Below, one piece after another: positions 34,528 to 42,349 of a stretch of DNA of 64,000 nucleotides. The stretch is from NCBI GenBank assembly GCA_045104975.1, contig JBGCCY010000161.1, forward strand, positions 4,920 through 68,919, written 5' to 3'. The stretch's first letter is position 1. Each line of letters starts with the position of its first letter. The position numbers and the translations under genes are program-made. The notes under the pieces were generated by a model, which was not told the DNA's origin, searched no databases, and was given only the letters and a program-made list of their open reading frames with translations. The DNA comes from CAJQQY01 sp045104975 (GTDB lineage Bacteria > Bacteroidota > Bacteroidia > Chitinophagales > Saprospiraceae).

Positions 34528-36312
34528 ATGTTCCAAAGAACTTCTGCTCAAAAGATTCTATTCATTTTTGCGATTATTTTATTTTTTCAAAGTTGTAAAA
34601 CAGATCCAGCTGTAACTAAAGATGGGACAACTGCGGATGATTCATTTACGGTAGTTTCACGTTTGGTAGGAGAACCAGATAAGTTGAATCCAGCATTGAC
34701 TACTCAGGCAAATGCTCGTGGAGTGATGAATCAAATTTTTTCGAATCTAGTTCATTATGATACCAAAACGCTTAAGGCAATGCCGATGCTAGCGAAAGAA
34801 TTACCGATCATCGAAGAAATTACAGAAGGAGAACACAAAGGAAAATTATTATGCAAATATGAAATCCATGAAGAAGCAATTTGGGATGATGGAAAACCAG
34901 TAACAGGGCATGATGTGGAATTTTCAATCAAGGCGATCTTAAATCCTAAAGTTGGAGCAGCTGCATACCGAGCAGTTGCGATTAGTTTTAAAGATATGAT
35001 GATTGATGAAACTAATCCTAAAAAATTCTCTTTGGTGTCAAAAAATTATTTTTTGACAGATATTATTTTCACAGATATACCAACTTTTCCAGCCCATATT
35101 TATGACCCAAAAGGGATTATGAAAAATTTCACGATCAAACAATTATCAAATTCAGATGGTGCTTCGAAATTAGCAGAATCTGATTCTCGTTTGCAAGAGT
35201 TCGCTACTGAATTTTCAACTGAGAAGTTTTCAAGAGAAAAAGGATTTGTAAATGGTTGTGGACCTTATGCTTTGGAAGAATGGATTTCAGGACAAAGAAT
35301 TGTTTTGAAGAAAAAGAAAAATTGGTGGGGCGATAAACTTGCTGTAAAATATCCATTGCTCACAGCAAATCCTGAAACGATTATTTACAAGCCTATGAGC
35401 GATGTCACCACGGCAGTTACGGAACTCAAAGCAGGATCAATTGATGTAATGACTCAAATAACAGCAGATCAGTATAGTGCTTTGAAAGAAAGTACAGATG
35501 GGCAAACCAATTTGAATTTTCACGAGCCGTTTCAATTTGTAATTTTTAATGTTGGAATGAATAGTAATCGGCCAAAACTTTCAGATAAGAGAGTTCGACG
35601 AGCTTTGGCGCATCTGATAAATATGGATGAAATCATCAATACGACAATGTATGGCTATGCTGAAAAAGTAGTTGGCCCAATTCATCCATCACGACCATAT
35701 TATCATAAGGGGTTAGCATTGATTGAACAGGATTTAGATAAAGCAAGAGCACTTTTAAAAGAAGCAGGTTGGGAAGATACAAATGGAAATGGAATTGTGG
35801 ATAAGATGATTGATGGAGAATTAACTGAGATGAAACTGGATTACCTTTCGTCAAAAGCAGGAGTCACCGGTCAGAAAATAGGAACTATTTTCAAAGCAAA
35901 TGCAAAGAGAGTTGGAGTTGATATTGAATTGGTAATCAAGGAAGGAAACCTTGTTGTAGGGATGAGAAGTAAAAGAGATTTTGATTTGCTCACAGGCGGT
36001 TGGGCACAGGATACAAGTATGGATGACCCCTATCAAAATTGGCATACTGATAGTGATACGCCTTCGGGAGGAAATCGATTTGGATTTGGAGATGAAGAGT
36101 CTGACAAAATTATCGAAGAGATTAGAACTATAATTCCTGAGAAGAGAAGAAATGAATTATATAAAAGATTGCAGGAAATTATTTACGATGAACAGCCATG
36201 TATTTTCCTTATGGTTCCTTTAGGAAGGATAGCAATTAATAAGAAATTCGATTTTAAACCTTCAGTTAGAAAGCCATGGATTTTTGAAAATGAATTTAAA
36301 TTGAATAAATAA
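34528..36312 (+). CDS. Extracellular peptide-binding lipoprotein (SBP family 5)
   Basis: About 594 residues with a lipoprotein signal: the hydrophobic core ends FFQSC, with Cys as the lipid site. The body is a full SBP_bac_5 domain, with LVGEPDKLNPALTTQANARG, the IWDDGKPVTGHDVEFSIKAI block, and DKRVRRALAHLINMDEIINT near residue 360, all typical of DppA/OppA. It should capture oligopeptides or a related ligand and hand them to permeases encoded next (36429 and 37848). I used ATG 34528; a TTG at 34489 would precede the signal. A terminator separates it from the permease genes, so levels may differ. Confidence 0.9.
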   Translation: MFQRTSAQKILFIFAIILFFQSCKTDPAVTKDGTTADDSFTVVSRLVGEPDKLNPALTTQANARGVMNQIFSNLVHYDTKTLKAMPMLAKELPIIEEITEGEHKGKLLCKYEIHEEAIWDDGKPVTGHDVEFSIKAILNPKVGAAAYRAVAISFKDMMIDETNPKKFSLVSKNYFLTDIIFTDIPTFPAHIYDPKGIMKNFTIKQLSNSDGASKLAESDSRLQEFATEFSTEKFSREKGFVNGCGPYALEEWISGQRIVLKKKKNWWGDKLAVKYPLLTANPETIIYKPMSDVTTAVTELKAGSIDVMTQITADQYSALKESTDGQTNLNFHEPFQFVIFNVGMNSNRPKLSDKRVRRALAHLINMDEIINTTMYGYAEKVVGPIHPSRPYYHKGLALIEQDLDKARALLKEAGWEDTNGNGIVDKMIDGELTEMKLDYLSSKAGVTGQKIGTIFKANAKRVGVDIELVIKEGNLVVGMRSKRDFDLLTGGWAQDTSMDDPYQNWHTDSDTPSGGNRFGFGDEESDKIIEEIRTIIPEKRRNELYKRLQEIIYDEQPCIFLMVPLGRIAINKKFDFKPSVRKPWIFENEFKLNK

Positions 36313-36339
36313 ATTTTCATTTTTCCAAAAGAAAAAATA

Positions 36340-36377
36340 GGGTAGCCAAAATTGATTTTGGCTACCCATTATTTTTT
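36340..36377 (+). terminator. Terminator after the peptide-binding lipoprotein
   Basis: Perfect 12-base stem gggtagccaaaa (36340-36351) / 36356-36367 with a four-base loop, followed by a T-rich tract. Confidence 0.85.
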
Positions 36378-36428
36378 TAAATAAGAATGGTTAATTTTCA
36401 GTTTCAAATTATTACTTAATCCAAGAAT

Positions 36429-37844
36429 ATGTTCAAATATACTGTAAAACGTATTTTGTATTTTTTCCCAACCTTAATTGCTATTTCATTTCTAGCATTT
36501 GGATTAAGTAAGTGTACGCCAGGTGATCCTGCAGATAAATGCGAAGACAATAGTTCTATAGCTGCTGTCAATAATTGTGAAATAGAATATCGCAGATTAG
36601 CAGAGTTATACGGATTAACAGGGCCAACATTTTATTTTGCATTAACATCAAAAGCATACCCAGACACCCTTCACAAAATTATTCAAAAAGATAAAAGAGA
36701 AAATTGGCAGACCTTAATATCTCATTATGGAAATTGGGAGCAAATTTCAAATTACAAAGAAGCCATTCAAGCTACTCAAATCAAATTATTTGAAATCCCC
36801 GATTCAATTGGAAAAGAGTCAGTAAAAAAAATAAAAAGAGAACTCAATTTCCTTCCAATTCTTTCAAAAGATAAAGTCATTACAAGTCGCTTAAATAGAA
36901 TTCTAAAAGCATATAACAATACTCCTACATTAGAACAATATCTAAAAGACGAAATAACAGAACTAGAATACAGCTATCAAAACATCAAAGAAAAAGCGAG
37001 TCCCAATCAATTGTATATTCCAACAATCCATTGGTATGGATTCGACAATCAATATCATAATTGGATTACAAATTTCATAGTTGGAGATTTTGGGTTTTCT
37101 TATAAAACGCTGCGGCCTGTTGCGTCTGAAATTAAAGATGCTATTTTTTGGACTTTTTTAATGATGATACTATCCATTTTGGTAGCCTATCTAACTGCAA
37201 TTCCATTGGGTGTTTTTTCTGCAAAAAATAGAGGGTTACGTTTTGATAAAATTACAACGGTAGCATTATTCATGTTGTATTCTCTTCCTTCTTTTTGGAT
37301 AGCAACAATGCTGGTCGTATTTTTTACCACTCCTGAATATGGATTATGGACAGACATTTTTCCATCGATTGGTTTAGGGGACTTACCATCGGATGCTCCA
37401 TTTTGGAATCGATTTTGGGAAACAGCGAGCCACTTAATTTTACCTGTCCTTTGTATCAGTTATAATTCATTGGCTTTTATCTCCAGACAAATGCGAGGAG
37501 GTATGATCAATGTAATTCAACAAGATTATATTCGAACAGCAAAAGCAAAAGGGTTGGATGAGAATCAGGTTATTTGGAAACATGCTTTTCGAAATTCCTT
37601 ATTTCCGATTATCACTTTATTTGCAAATGTCTTTCCCGCAGCCTTGGCAGGTTCGGTAGTTATTGAAGTAATTTTTAATATTCCAGGAATGGGTAAGTTG
37701 ACTTTGGCTTCAATTTTCGAACAAAATTATCCAGTTGTTTTTGCCATATTGATGTTGGCAGCAGTAATGACCATGGTTGGAATGTTGGTAGCAGATATAT
37801 TATATTCAGTAGCAGATCCTAGAGTTTCATTTGATAAAAAATAG
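36429..37844 (+). CDS. Peptide ABC transporter permease, DppB type, with large insert
   Basis: 471 residues, against about 310-340 for ordinary DppB/OppB. The start MFKYTVKRILYFFPTLIAIS and the C-terminal permease core are standard; the core has IRTAKAKGLDENQVIWKHAFRNSL, the EAA motif that contacts the ATPase, and GMGKLTLASI. Between the first helix and the core lies an insert of about 150 charged residues (about 50-205), predicted to face outside. The gene is followed after three bases by the DppC-type permease. No ATPase genes are near; ATPases must be encoded elsewhere. The insert may shape the binding-protein interface. Confidence 0.9.
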   Translation: MFKYTVKRILYFFPTLIAISFLAFGLSKCTPGDPADKCEDNSSIAAVNNCEIEYRRLAELYGLTGPTFYFALTSKAYPDTLHKIIQKDKRENWQTLISHYGNWEQISNYKEAIQATQIKLFEIPDSIGKESVKKIKRELNFLPILSKDKVITSRLNRILKAYNNTPTLEQYLKDEITELEYSYQNIKEKASPNQLYIPTIHWYGFDNQYHNWITNFIVGDFGFSYKTLRPVASEIKDAIFWTFLMMILSILVAYLTAIPLGVFSAKNRGLRFDKITTVALFMLYSLPSFWIATMLVVFFTTPEYGLWTDIFPSIGLGDLPSDAPFWNRFWETASHLILPVLCISYNSLAFISRQMRGGMINVIQQDYIRTAKAKGLDENQVIWKHAFRNSLFPIITLFANVFPAALAGSVVIEVIFNIPGMGKLTLASIFEQNYPVVFAILMLAAVMTMVGMLVADILYSVADPRVSFDKK

Positions 37845-37847
37845 TAA

Positions 37848-39167
37848 ATGATTTTTGGAAAAAATAAGGAAGGAAAAGCGCTGGAAATTCTTGAAAAACA
37901 AGAACAGGGGCAGAGTTATTGGGCAAGAGTCAAAAGACGTTTTCAAAAAAATAGAATAGCTAAATGGTCATTACGACTGTTGATTGGAATATTTTTGATT
38001 GCTCTATTTTCAGATTTTATTGCCAATGAAAAACCATTGTATTGTAAGATTGAAGGGAAAACGTATTTTCCCATTTTAAAACAATATGCAGTTGATTTAG
38101 GATTATCAAAATGGGATACAAAATTTTATCAGACTCCTTGGCAAGATCATGATTATCAAAATTTAATAATGCCTCCAATTCCTTATTCTCATTTTACTTT
38201 AGATAATAAAAACGTACAATTTGTATCGCCTTTTGGAAAACAAAATGTACCCTCCAATAGGTTTTGGCATTGGTTAGGGACAGATCAATTTGGTCGAGAT
38301 GTCTTGGCCGGAATGATTCGAGGTACTAGAGTGGCGATGTTGATTGGAGTTTTGTCGATGTTTATAGCAACACTCATCGGCTTATTTTTAGGAGCGCTAG
38401 CAGGATTCTTTGGAGACACACGTTTTCGAATTTCTAGGATTCGATTAGCGCTAAATTTGATAGGGATTGTCCTCGGATATTTTTATGCGTTTCAAGCAAG
38501 AAGTTACACATTTAGCATAGCTAATGAAAATGGAAACTTTGGAGTCGAAGCCTTAAAAAGTATTTTGATGTTTTTTGTAATCGTATTGTTATGTAATTTG
38601 TTGTCAAAAGTATTTGAGCGAGTTTCTTTTTTTGCAAAAAAAATAACTCTCCCTTTAGACCTTATGATTATGCGATTGATAGAAATAGTAAATGCAATAC
38701 CTGCTTTATTTTTATTATTAGCTGCAGTTGCGATTTTGGAGAAACCTTCTATCATTTCAGTTATGGTTATCATTGGATTATTGCGTTGGACAAGCATTGC
38801 CCGATTCATTAGAGCAGAATTACTGAGAGTCCGTTCGCTTGAATTTATAGAAGCAGCAGAAGCAATGGGATTTAGTGATTGGCGAATAATAATTCGACAT
38901 GCCATTCCAAATGCGATTGCACCAGTTTTGATTACGATAGCATTTGGTGTTGCATCAGCAATATTGATTGAGGCCTTTTTATCTTTTTTAGGAATTGGGT
39001 TGGATAATGATGAAATTACTTGGGGGCTACTTTTGAGTTTTGCCAGGGAAAGCACAACATCTTGGTGGTTAGCTATATTTCCTGGATTGGCAATTTTTGT
39101 AACTGTTACTCTTTTTAATTTAATTGGAGATGGGTTAACTGAAGCGCTTGACTCAAAATTGCAATAA
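37848..39167 (+). CDS. Peptide ABC transporter permease, DppC/YejE type, with inserts
   Basis: 439 residues, against about 290 for DppC. The opening FQKNRIAKWSLRLLIGIFLI then DFIANEKPLYCKIEGKTYFP resembles YejE (the microcin C / extended peptide permease branch). A periplasmic segment follows (about 65-140), and HWLGTDQFGRDVLAGMIRGTR starts the transport core. A further helical insert of about 80 residues (about 195-275, with two extra membrane segments) splits the core. The EAA motif is FIEAAEAMGFSDWRIIIRHAIPNAI. It is coupled to the DppB-type gene (three-base gap) and probably forms the second half of the channel. Confidence 0.9.
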   Translation: MIFGKNKEGKALEILEKQEQGQSYWARVKRRFQKNRIAKWSLRLLIGIFLIALFSDFIANEKPLYCKIEGKTYFPILKQYAVDLGLSKWDTKFYQTPWQDHDYQNLIMPPIPYSHFTLDNKNVQFVSPFGKQNVPSNRFWHWLGTDQFGRDVLAGMIRGTRVAMLIGVLSMFIATLIGLFLGALAGFFGDTRFRISRIRLALNLIGIVLGYFYAFQARSYTFSIANENGNFGVEALKSILMFFVIVLLCNLLSKVFERVSFFAKKITLPLDLMIMRLIEIVNAIPALFLLLAAVAILEKPSIISVMVIIGLLRWTSIARFIRAELLRVRSLEFIEAAEAMGFSDWRIIIRHAIPNAIAPVLITIAFGVASAILIEAFLSFLGIGLDNDEITWGLLLSFARESTTSWWLAIFPGLAIFVTVTLFNLIGDGLTEALDSKLQ

Positions 39168-39270
39168 TTAAAAACCAAACATTTTGTTTTTACAAACGTA
39201 GAAAAAGCCAACAAACATTGAATGTTAAAAAATAGGTGTTAGTAACTTTTTTTAGTGTGAAAACAAAATG

Positions 39271-39302
39271 TTTGATTTTTATAATATAAAATTATATCTT
39301 TG
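39271..39302 (+). promoter_or_regulatory. Orphan promoter reading into the antisense of a small lipoprotein gene
   Basis: TTTG at 39271-39274, exactly 20 bases, then TATCTTTG at 39295-39302, identical in form to the recA promoter. No open frame of size follows on this strand before the HU gene; the small lipoprotein gene lies opposite. A terminator-like hairpin stands at 39599-39622. The likely product is an antisense or other noncoding RNA of roughly 300 bases. Confidence 0.55.
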
Positions 39303-39320
39303 AGTAATATAAGAGGCTTA

Positions 39321-39518
39321 TTAACCTCGTTTCTTCTTTCGCATTTTTTTAGGGAAAAGGTTAGATTTTCCTCTTTTAGTTGAAAGATCCCCTTTTCTGT
39401 TGGTAGATTTTCCAACAGTTTCATTAACAGGACAACCCGTTTTTTTGCTACAAGAAGAAACAAAAGGTAGAACCAATAGAAGGGAACTACACAATAACAG
39501 CAGTTTTAATTTTTTCAT
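39321..39518 (-). CDS. Small lipoprotein of Bacteroidota
   Basis: 65 residues: a signal with core LLLLCSSLLLVLPFVSSC and Cys as the probable lipid site, then SKKTGCPVNE and a basic tail STKRGKSNLFPKKMRKKKRG. I recall short Bacteroidota lipoproteins with the same C-terminal R-G-K-S-x-L-F-P-K-x-M-R-K block; the role is unknown. The high positive charge of the tail suggests contact with the outer leaflet, peptidoglycan or nucleic acid. I used ATG 39518; a TTG at 39557 would place the start within the promoter region. A plus-strand promoter just past its end points straight into it. Confidence 0.7.
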   Translation of the reverse strand: MKKLKLLLLCSSLLLVLPFVSSCSKKTGCPVNETVGKSTNRKGDLSTKRGKSNLFPKKMRKKKRG

Positions 39519-39561
39519 GAAAATTGTTTTGAGAAAACAGTATTTAAAAGACTGCAATTTA

Positions 39562-39569
39562 CAAAAATA
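39562..39569 (-). promoter_or_regulatory. -7 element of the small lipoprotein promoter
   Basis: Read on the minus strand: TATTTTTG, matching TAnnTTTG, 44 bases before ATG 39518. Confidence 0.55.
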
Positions 39570-39584
39570 ATATTATTACATTTG

Positions 39585-39596
39585 GCGTTTAAACGC
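39585..39596. promoter_or_regulatory. Perfect palindrome GCGTTTAAACGC between divergent genes
   Basis: A 12-base perfect palindrome between the small lipoprotein gene and the HU gene, just upstream of the lipoprotein -7 element on its strand. It could be an operator; a chance palindrome is possible. Confidence 0.35.
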
Positions 39597-39598
39597 TC

Positions 39599-39622
39599 AA
39601 AACCCCTGTATTTACAGGGTTT
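39599..39622 (+). terminator. Terminator-like hairpin upstream of the HU gene
   Basis: AAACCC-TGTA pairs with TACAGGGTTT with one bulged C, followed by ataaatagtttttta. It would end an RNA started at the orphan promoter at 39302. Confidence 0.5.
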
Positions 39623-39646
39623 ATAAATAGTTTTTTATACAATCTT

Positions 39647-39677
39647 ATTGTATCATTATAAACAGCACATAAATTTG
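39647..39677 (+). promoter_or_regulatory. HU gene promoter
   Basis: ATTG at 39647-39650, 19 bases, then TAAATTTG at 39670-39677; start codon 31 bases further on. Confidence 0.6.
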
Positions 39678-39708
39678 TGCCATTATTTTAAATTTAAACT
39701 TTTTCAAA

Positions 39709-39981
39709 ATGAACAAAGGAGATCTTATTAACAAAGTAGCAGAAGACGCTAACATCACTAAAGCACAGGCAACTGATGCATTAAACACAGTTTTCAGCGC
39801 TATCGGTGATACCCTTGCAGATGGTAACAAAGTTTCTCTAGTAGGATTTGGTACCTTTTCTTCTAACCACCGTGCAGCACGTGTAGGTAGAAACCCTAAA
39901 ACCGGTGAGGCTTTACAAATTGCAGCAAAAAATGTTGTAAAGTTCAAGCCAGGGAAAGAATTAGCTGGAGCAGTTAACTAA
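39709..39981 (+). CDS. HU family DNA-binding protein
   Basis: 90 residues, the full HU length. It begins MNKGDLINKVAEDANITKAQ, then VSLVGFGTFSSNHRAARVGR and NPKTGEALQIAAKNVVKFKPG, with the Pro of the DNA-inserting beta arm in RNPKTGE. It bends and compacts DNA and acts as a histone-like protein. It is preceded by a good promoter and followed by a strong hairpin, so it is transcribed alone. The codon choice (more C-ending codons, such as AAC and GAC) suggests high expression relative to its neighbours. Confidence 0.95.
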   Translation: MNKGDLINKVAEDANITKAQATDALNTVFSAIGDTLADGNKVSLVGFGTFSSNHRAARVGRNPKTGEALQIAAKNVVKFKPGKELAGAVN

Positions 39982-40005
39982 ATTATTGAAATACTGAAAA
40001 AATTG

Positions 40006-40041
40006 AAAAAAGGCAATTCAGATCATCTGAATTGCCTTTTT
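40006..40041 (+). terminator. Terminator of the HU gene
   Basis: GGCAATTCAGA (40012-40022) pairs with TCTGAATTGCC (40026-40036), flanked by A6 and T5. Confidence 0.85.
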
Positions 40042-40245
40042 CTATTGTAAACCATAGTTATTGTCTTGAATAATAAATTAATACCTCTGAAATAACTTAC
40101 TCGAATTTGTGTCAATGAAATAGTAAAAATAAAAATTTTATTTTTTTAAAAATGGATAAGATTTTGTTTTAAAATTTACTCACTTTTGCGCTTAAATAAT
40201 TCATATCATAAAAATCAACTTTTACTAAACAAAAAAACTATCATA

Positions 40246-41391
40246 ATGAAATTTGGAACCAAAGTGATCCATGCAGGTATTGAACCAGATCCTTCGACGG
40301 GAGCAATCATGACTCCTATTTTTCAGACTTCTACTTATGTTCAAGAGGCTCCGGGTAAGCACAAAGGATATGAATATGCTCGAACTCAAAATCCAACACG
40401 AAGTGCTTTAGAGAAAAACCTAGCTGCGTTAGAAAATGGAACTGATGCTATTTGTTTTGGAAGTGGATTGGCAGCGATGGATGCTATTTTGAAATTGTTG
40501 AAACCTGGCGATGAGATTGTTTCAACAAATGATCTTTATGGAGGTTCCTATCGGTTGATGACCAAAATTTATGGAAAATTTGGAATCAAATCTCACTTTG
40601 TAGGGATGGATTCTGTCAAAGATTTAGAGAAATCGATTAATGAAAAGACTAAACTCATCTGGATTGAAACACCAACTAATCCAATGTTGAATATAGTTGA
40701 CATTAGAAAGATTTGCAAAATCGCACAAGAGAAAGGCATCATGTCTTGTGTAGATAATACTTTTGCTTCACCTTATTTGCAAACGCCCTTGGACATGGGA
40801 GCAGATATGGTAACTCATTCAGCTACAAAATATTTGGGTGGACATTCTGATGTAGTTCATGGAGCAGTGATTGTGAAATCACCAGAATTGGCAGAACAAC
40901 TTCGTTTTATTCAAAATGCAGCAGGAGGAATTCCTGGTCCTCAGGATTGTTTTTTAATTTTGAGAGGAATTAAAACTTTGCATTTACGAGTACAACGGTC
41001 ATGTGATAATGCAAAGAAGATTGCCAAATTTTTGCAGTCGCACCCAAAAGTAGATAACGTATATTACCCTGGTTTGAAAACTCATCCAAATCATAAAGTA
41101 GCTAAAAAGCAAATGAAAGATTTTGGTGGAATGGTTTCTTTTGATATCGTTGGAGGAAATTTGAGAGATGCAAATAAAGTGTTGAAAGGAACACATTTAT
41201 TTTCTTTAGCAGAATCTTTGGGTGGAGTGGAATCATTGATTGGACATCCGGCAACTATGACGCATGCTTCAATTCCAAAAAAAGATAGATTAAAAGTAGG
41301 TTTAACTGATTCTTTGATTCGATTGAGTGTAGGAGTGGAAGATGTGGATGATTTGATTCAAGATTTAGAAGAAGCTTTGAGAAATATTTAG
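40246..41391 (+). CDS. Cystathionine gamma-synthase / beta-lyase family PLP enzyme
   Basis: 381 residues of the Cys/Met metabolism PLP family. The start FGTKVIHAGIEPDPSTGAIM, then YEYARTQNPTR (a cofactor contact from the neighbouring subunit), DNTFASPYLQTPL, and the PLP lysine in SATKYLGGHSD near residue 200 are all present. The C-terminal SLGGVESLIGHPATMTHASI is typical of the gamma-lyase/gamma-synthase branch. It could be MetB, MetC or cystathionine gamma-lyase; the sequence does not decide. I used ATG 40246; a TTG at 40186 lies in the promoter region. No other methionine genes are adjacent. Confidence 0.9.
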   Translation: MKFGTKVIHAGIEPDPSTGAIMTPIFQTSTYVQEAPGKHKGYEYARTQNPTRSALEKNLAALENGTDAICFGSGLAAMDAILKLLKPGDEIVSTNDLYGGSYRLMTKIYGKFGIKSHFVGMDSVKDLEKSINEKTKLIWIETPTNPMLNIVDIRKICKIAQEKGIMSCVDNTFASPYLQTPLDMGADMVTHSATKYLGGHSDVVHGAVIVKSPELAEQLRFIQNAAGGIPGPQDCFLILRGIKTLHLRVQRSCDNAKKIAKFLQSHPKVDNVYYPGLKTHPNHKVAKKQMKDFGGMVSFDIVGGNLRDANKVLKGTHLFSLAESLGGVESLIGHPATMTHASIPKKDRLKVGLTDSLIRLSVGVEDVDDLIQDLEEALRNI

Positions 41392-41415
41392 GAAATAAAA
41401 AATCTTAATTTTTAT

Positions 41416-41453
41416 AAAAACGCTTTTTGTGGAAACACAGAAAGCGTTTTTTC
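41416..41453 (+). terminator. Terminator after the Cys/Met PLP enzyme
   Basis: AAAAACGCTTT (41416-41426) pairs with AAAGCGTTTTT (41441-41451), with an inner TGTG/CACA pairing. Confidence 0.8.
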
Positions 41454-41542
41454 TTTTGAATATATTGTTGATAAATATGTGAAAGAACAATATTGAAATT
41501 TGTTTTTTGAAAAATATATTTTGTGGAAAACAATTTCACAAA

Positions 41543-42247
41543 ATGGAAGCATACAATAGAGAAAAATTAGCCATCACCGCTTGGGCAGAGGAAGATCGAC
41601 CACGTGAAAAATTATTGAATAAAGGAAAGCATGCACTTTCGGATGCTGAACTGTTGGCGATACTTTTAGGCTCAGGATCTAGAGATGAATCAGCAGTCGG
41701 GTTGGCTCAAAGAATTTTAAAGTCGGTAGAAAATAATCTTCACGAACTAGGCCGATGTTCCTTGGCAGAATTTCAAAGATTTAAAGGGATCGGTGAAGCC
41801 AAGGCAATTACAATTGCTGCTGCGGCTGAGCTCGGGAGACGGAGGCAAATGACCGCCATCAAAGATAAACCACAAATTAAAAGTAGTTCAGATGGCTTCA
41901 AAGCGATTGCTCCTATTTTGATCGATTTGCCACATGAAGAGTTTTGGATATTATTAATGAATCGATCTAATCTTGTGATTGGACGAGAACAAGTAAGCTC
42001 AGGAGGAGTATCAGGAACCGTCGTCGATGCGAAAATGGTTTTTAGAAAAGCCTTGGAAAAATCAGGGACGACGAGTATTATTTTATGTCATAATCATCCT
42101 TCTGGAAATTTACAACCGAGTCAAGCAGATATTATGTTGACTAAAAAATTAAAGAAAGCAGGGGAGGTTTTAGACATGACAGTCTTTGATCATTTGATTG
42201 TTTCGGAGCGAGGATATTTTAGTTTTGCGGATGAGGGAATCTTTTAG
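41543..42247 (+). CDS. radC: RadC family JAB-domain protein
   Basis: About 234 residues. The N-terminal helix-hairpin-helix part has LSDAELLAILLGSGSRDESA and FQRFKGIGEAKAITIAAA. The C-terminal JAB/MPN-like metalloprotease-type domain has the zinc signature HNHPSGNLQPSQAD with the trailing Asp. In spite of the name, its role in DNA repair is not supported by modern work; the domain suggests a metal-dependent hydrolase or isopeptidase-like activity. I used ATG 41543 (MEAYNREKLAITAW). It converges with the M14 peptidase gene, with a long inverted repeat between. Confidence 0.9.
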   Translation: MEAYNREKLAITAWAEEDRPREKLLNKGKHALSDAELLAILLGSGSRDESAVGLAQRILKSVENNLHELGRCSLAEFQRFKGIGEAKAITIAAAAELGRRRQMTAIKDKPQIKSSSDGFKAIAPILIDLPHEEFWILLMNRSNLVIGREQVSSGGVSGTVVDAKMVFRKALEKSGTTSIILCHNHPSGNLQPSQADIMLTKKLKKAGEVLDMTVFDHLIVSERGYFSFADEGIF

Positions 42248-42259
42248 GTTGAAGAAACT

Positions 42260-42346
42260 GCTTTTTGCTTCAGAACTGTTTTATTGTTAAACTGTTTTGC
42301 TATTGTTGGAAACAGTTTAGCAATAAAACAGTTCCGAAGCGAAAGC
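42260..42346. repeat. Imperfect 37-base inverted repeat between convergent genes
   Basis: 42260-42297 pairs with 42310-42346. Most differences are T against C, which still pair as G-U in RNA, and there is one extra T. It very probably acts as a terminator for both radC and the M14 peptidase gene; it is longer than the usual terminator here. Confidence 0.75.
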
Positions 42347-42349
42347 AAT

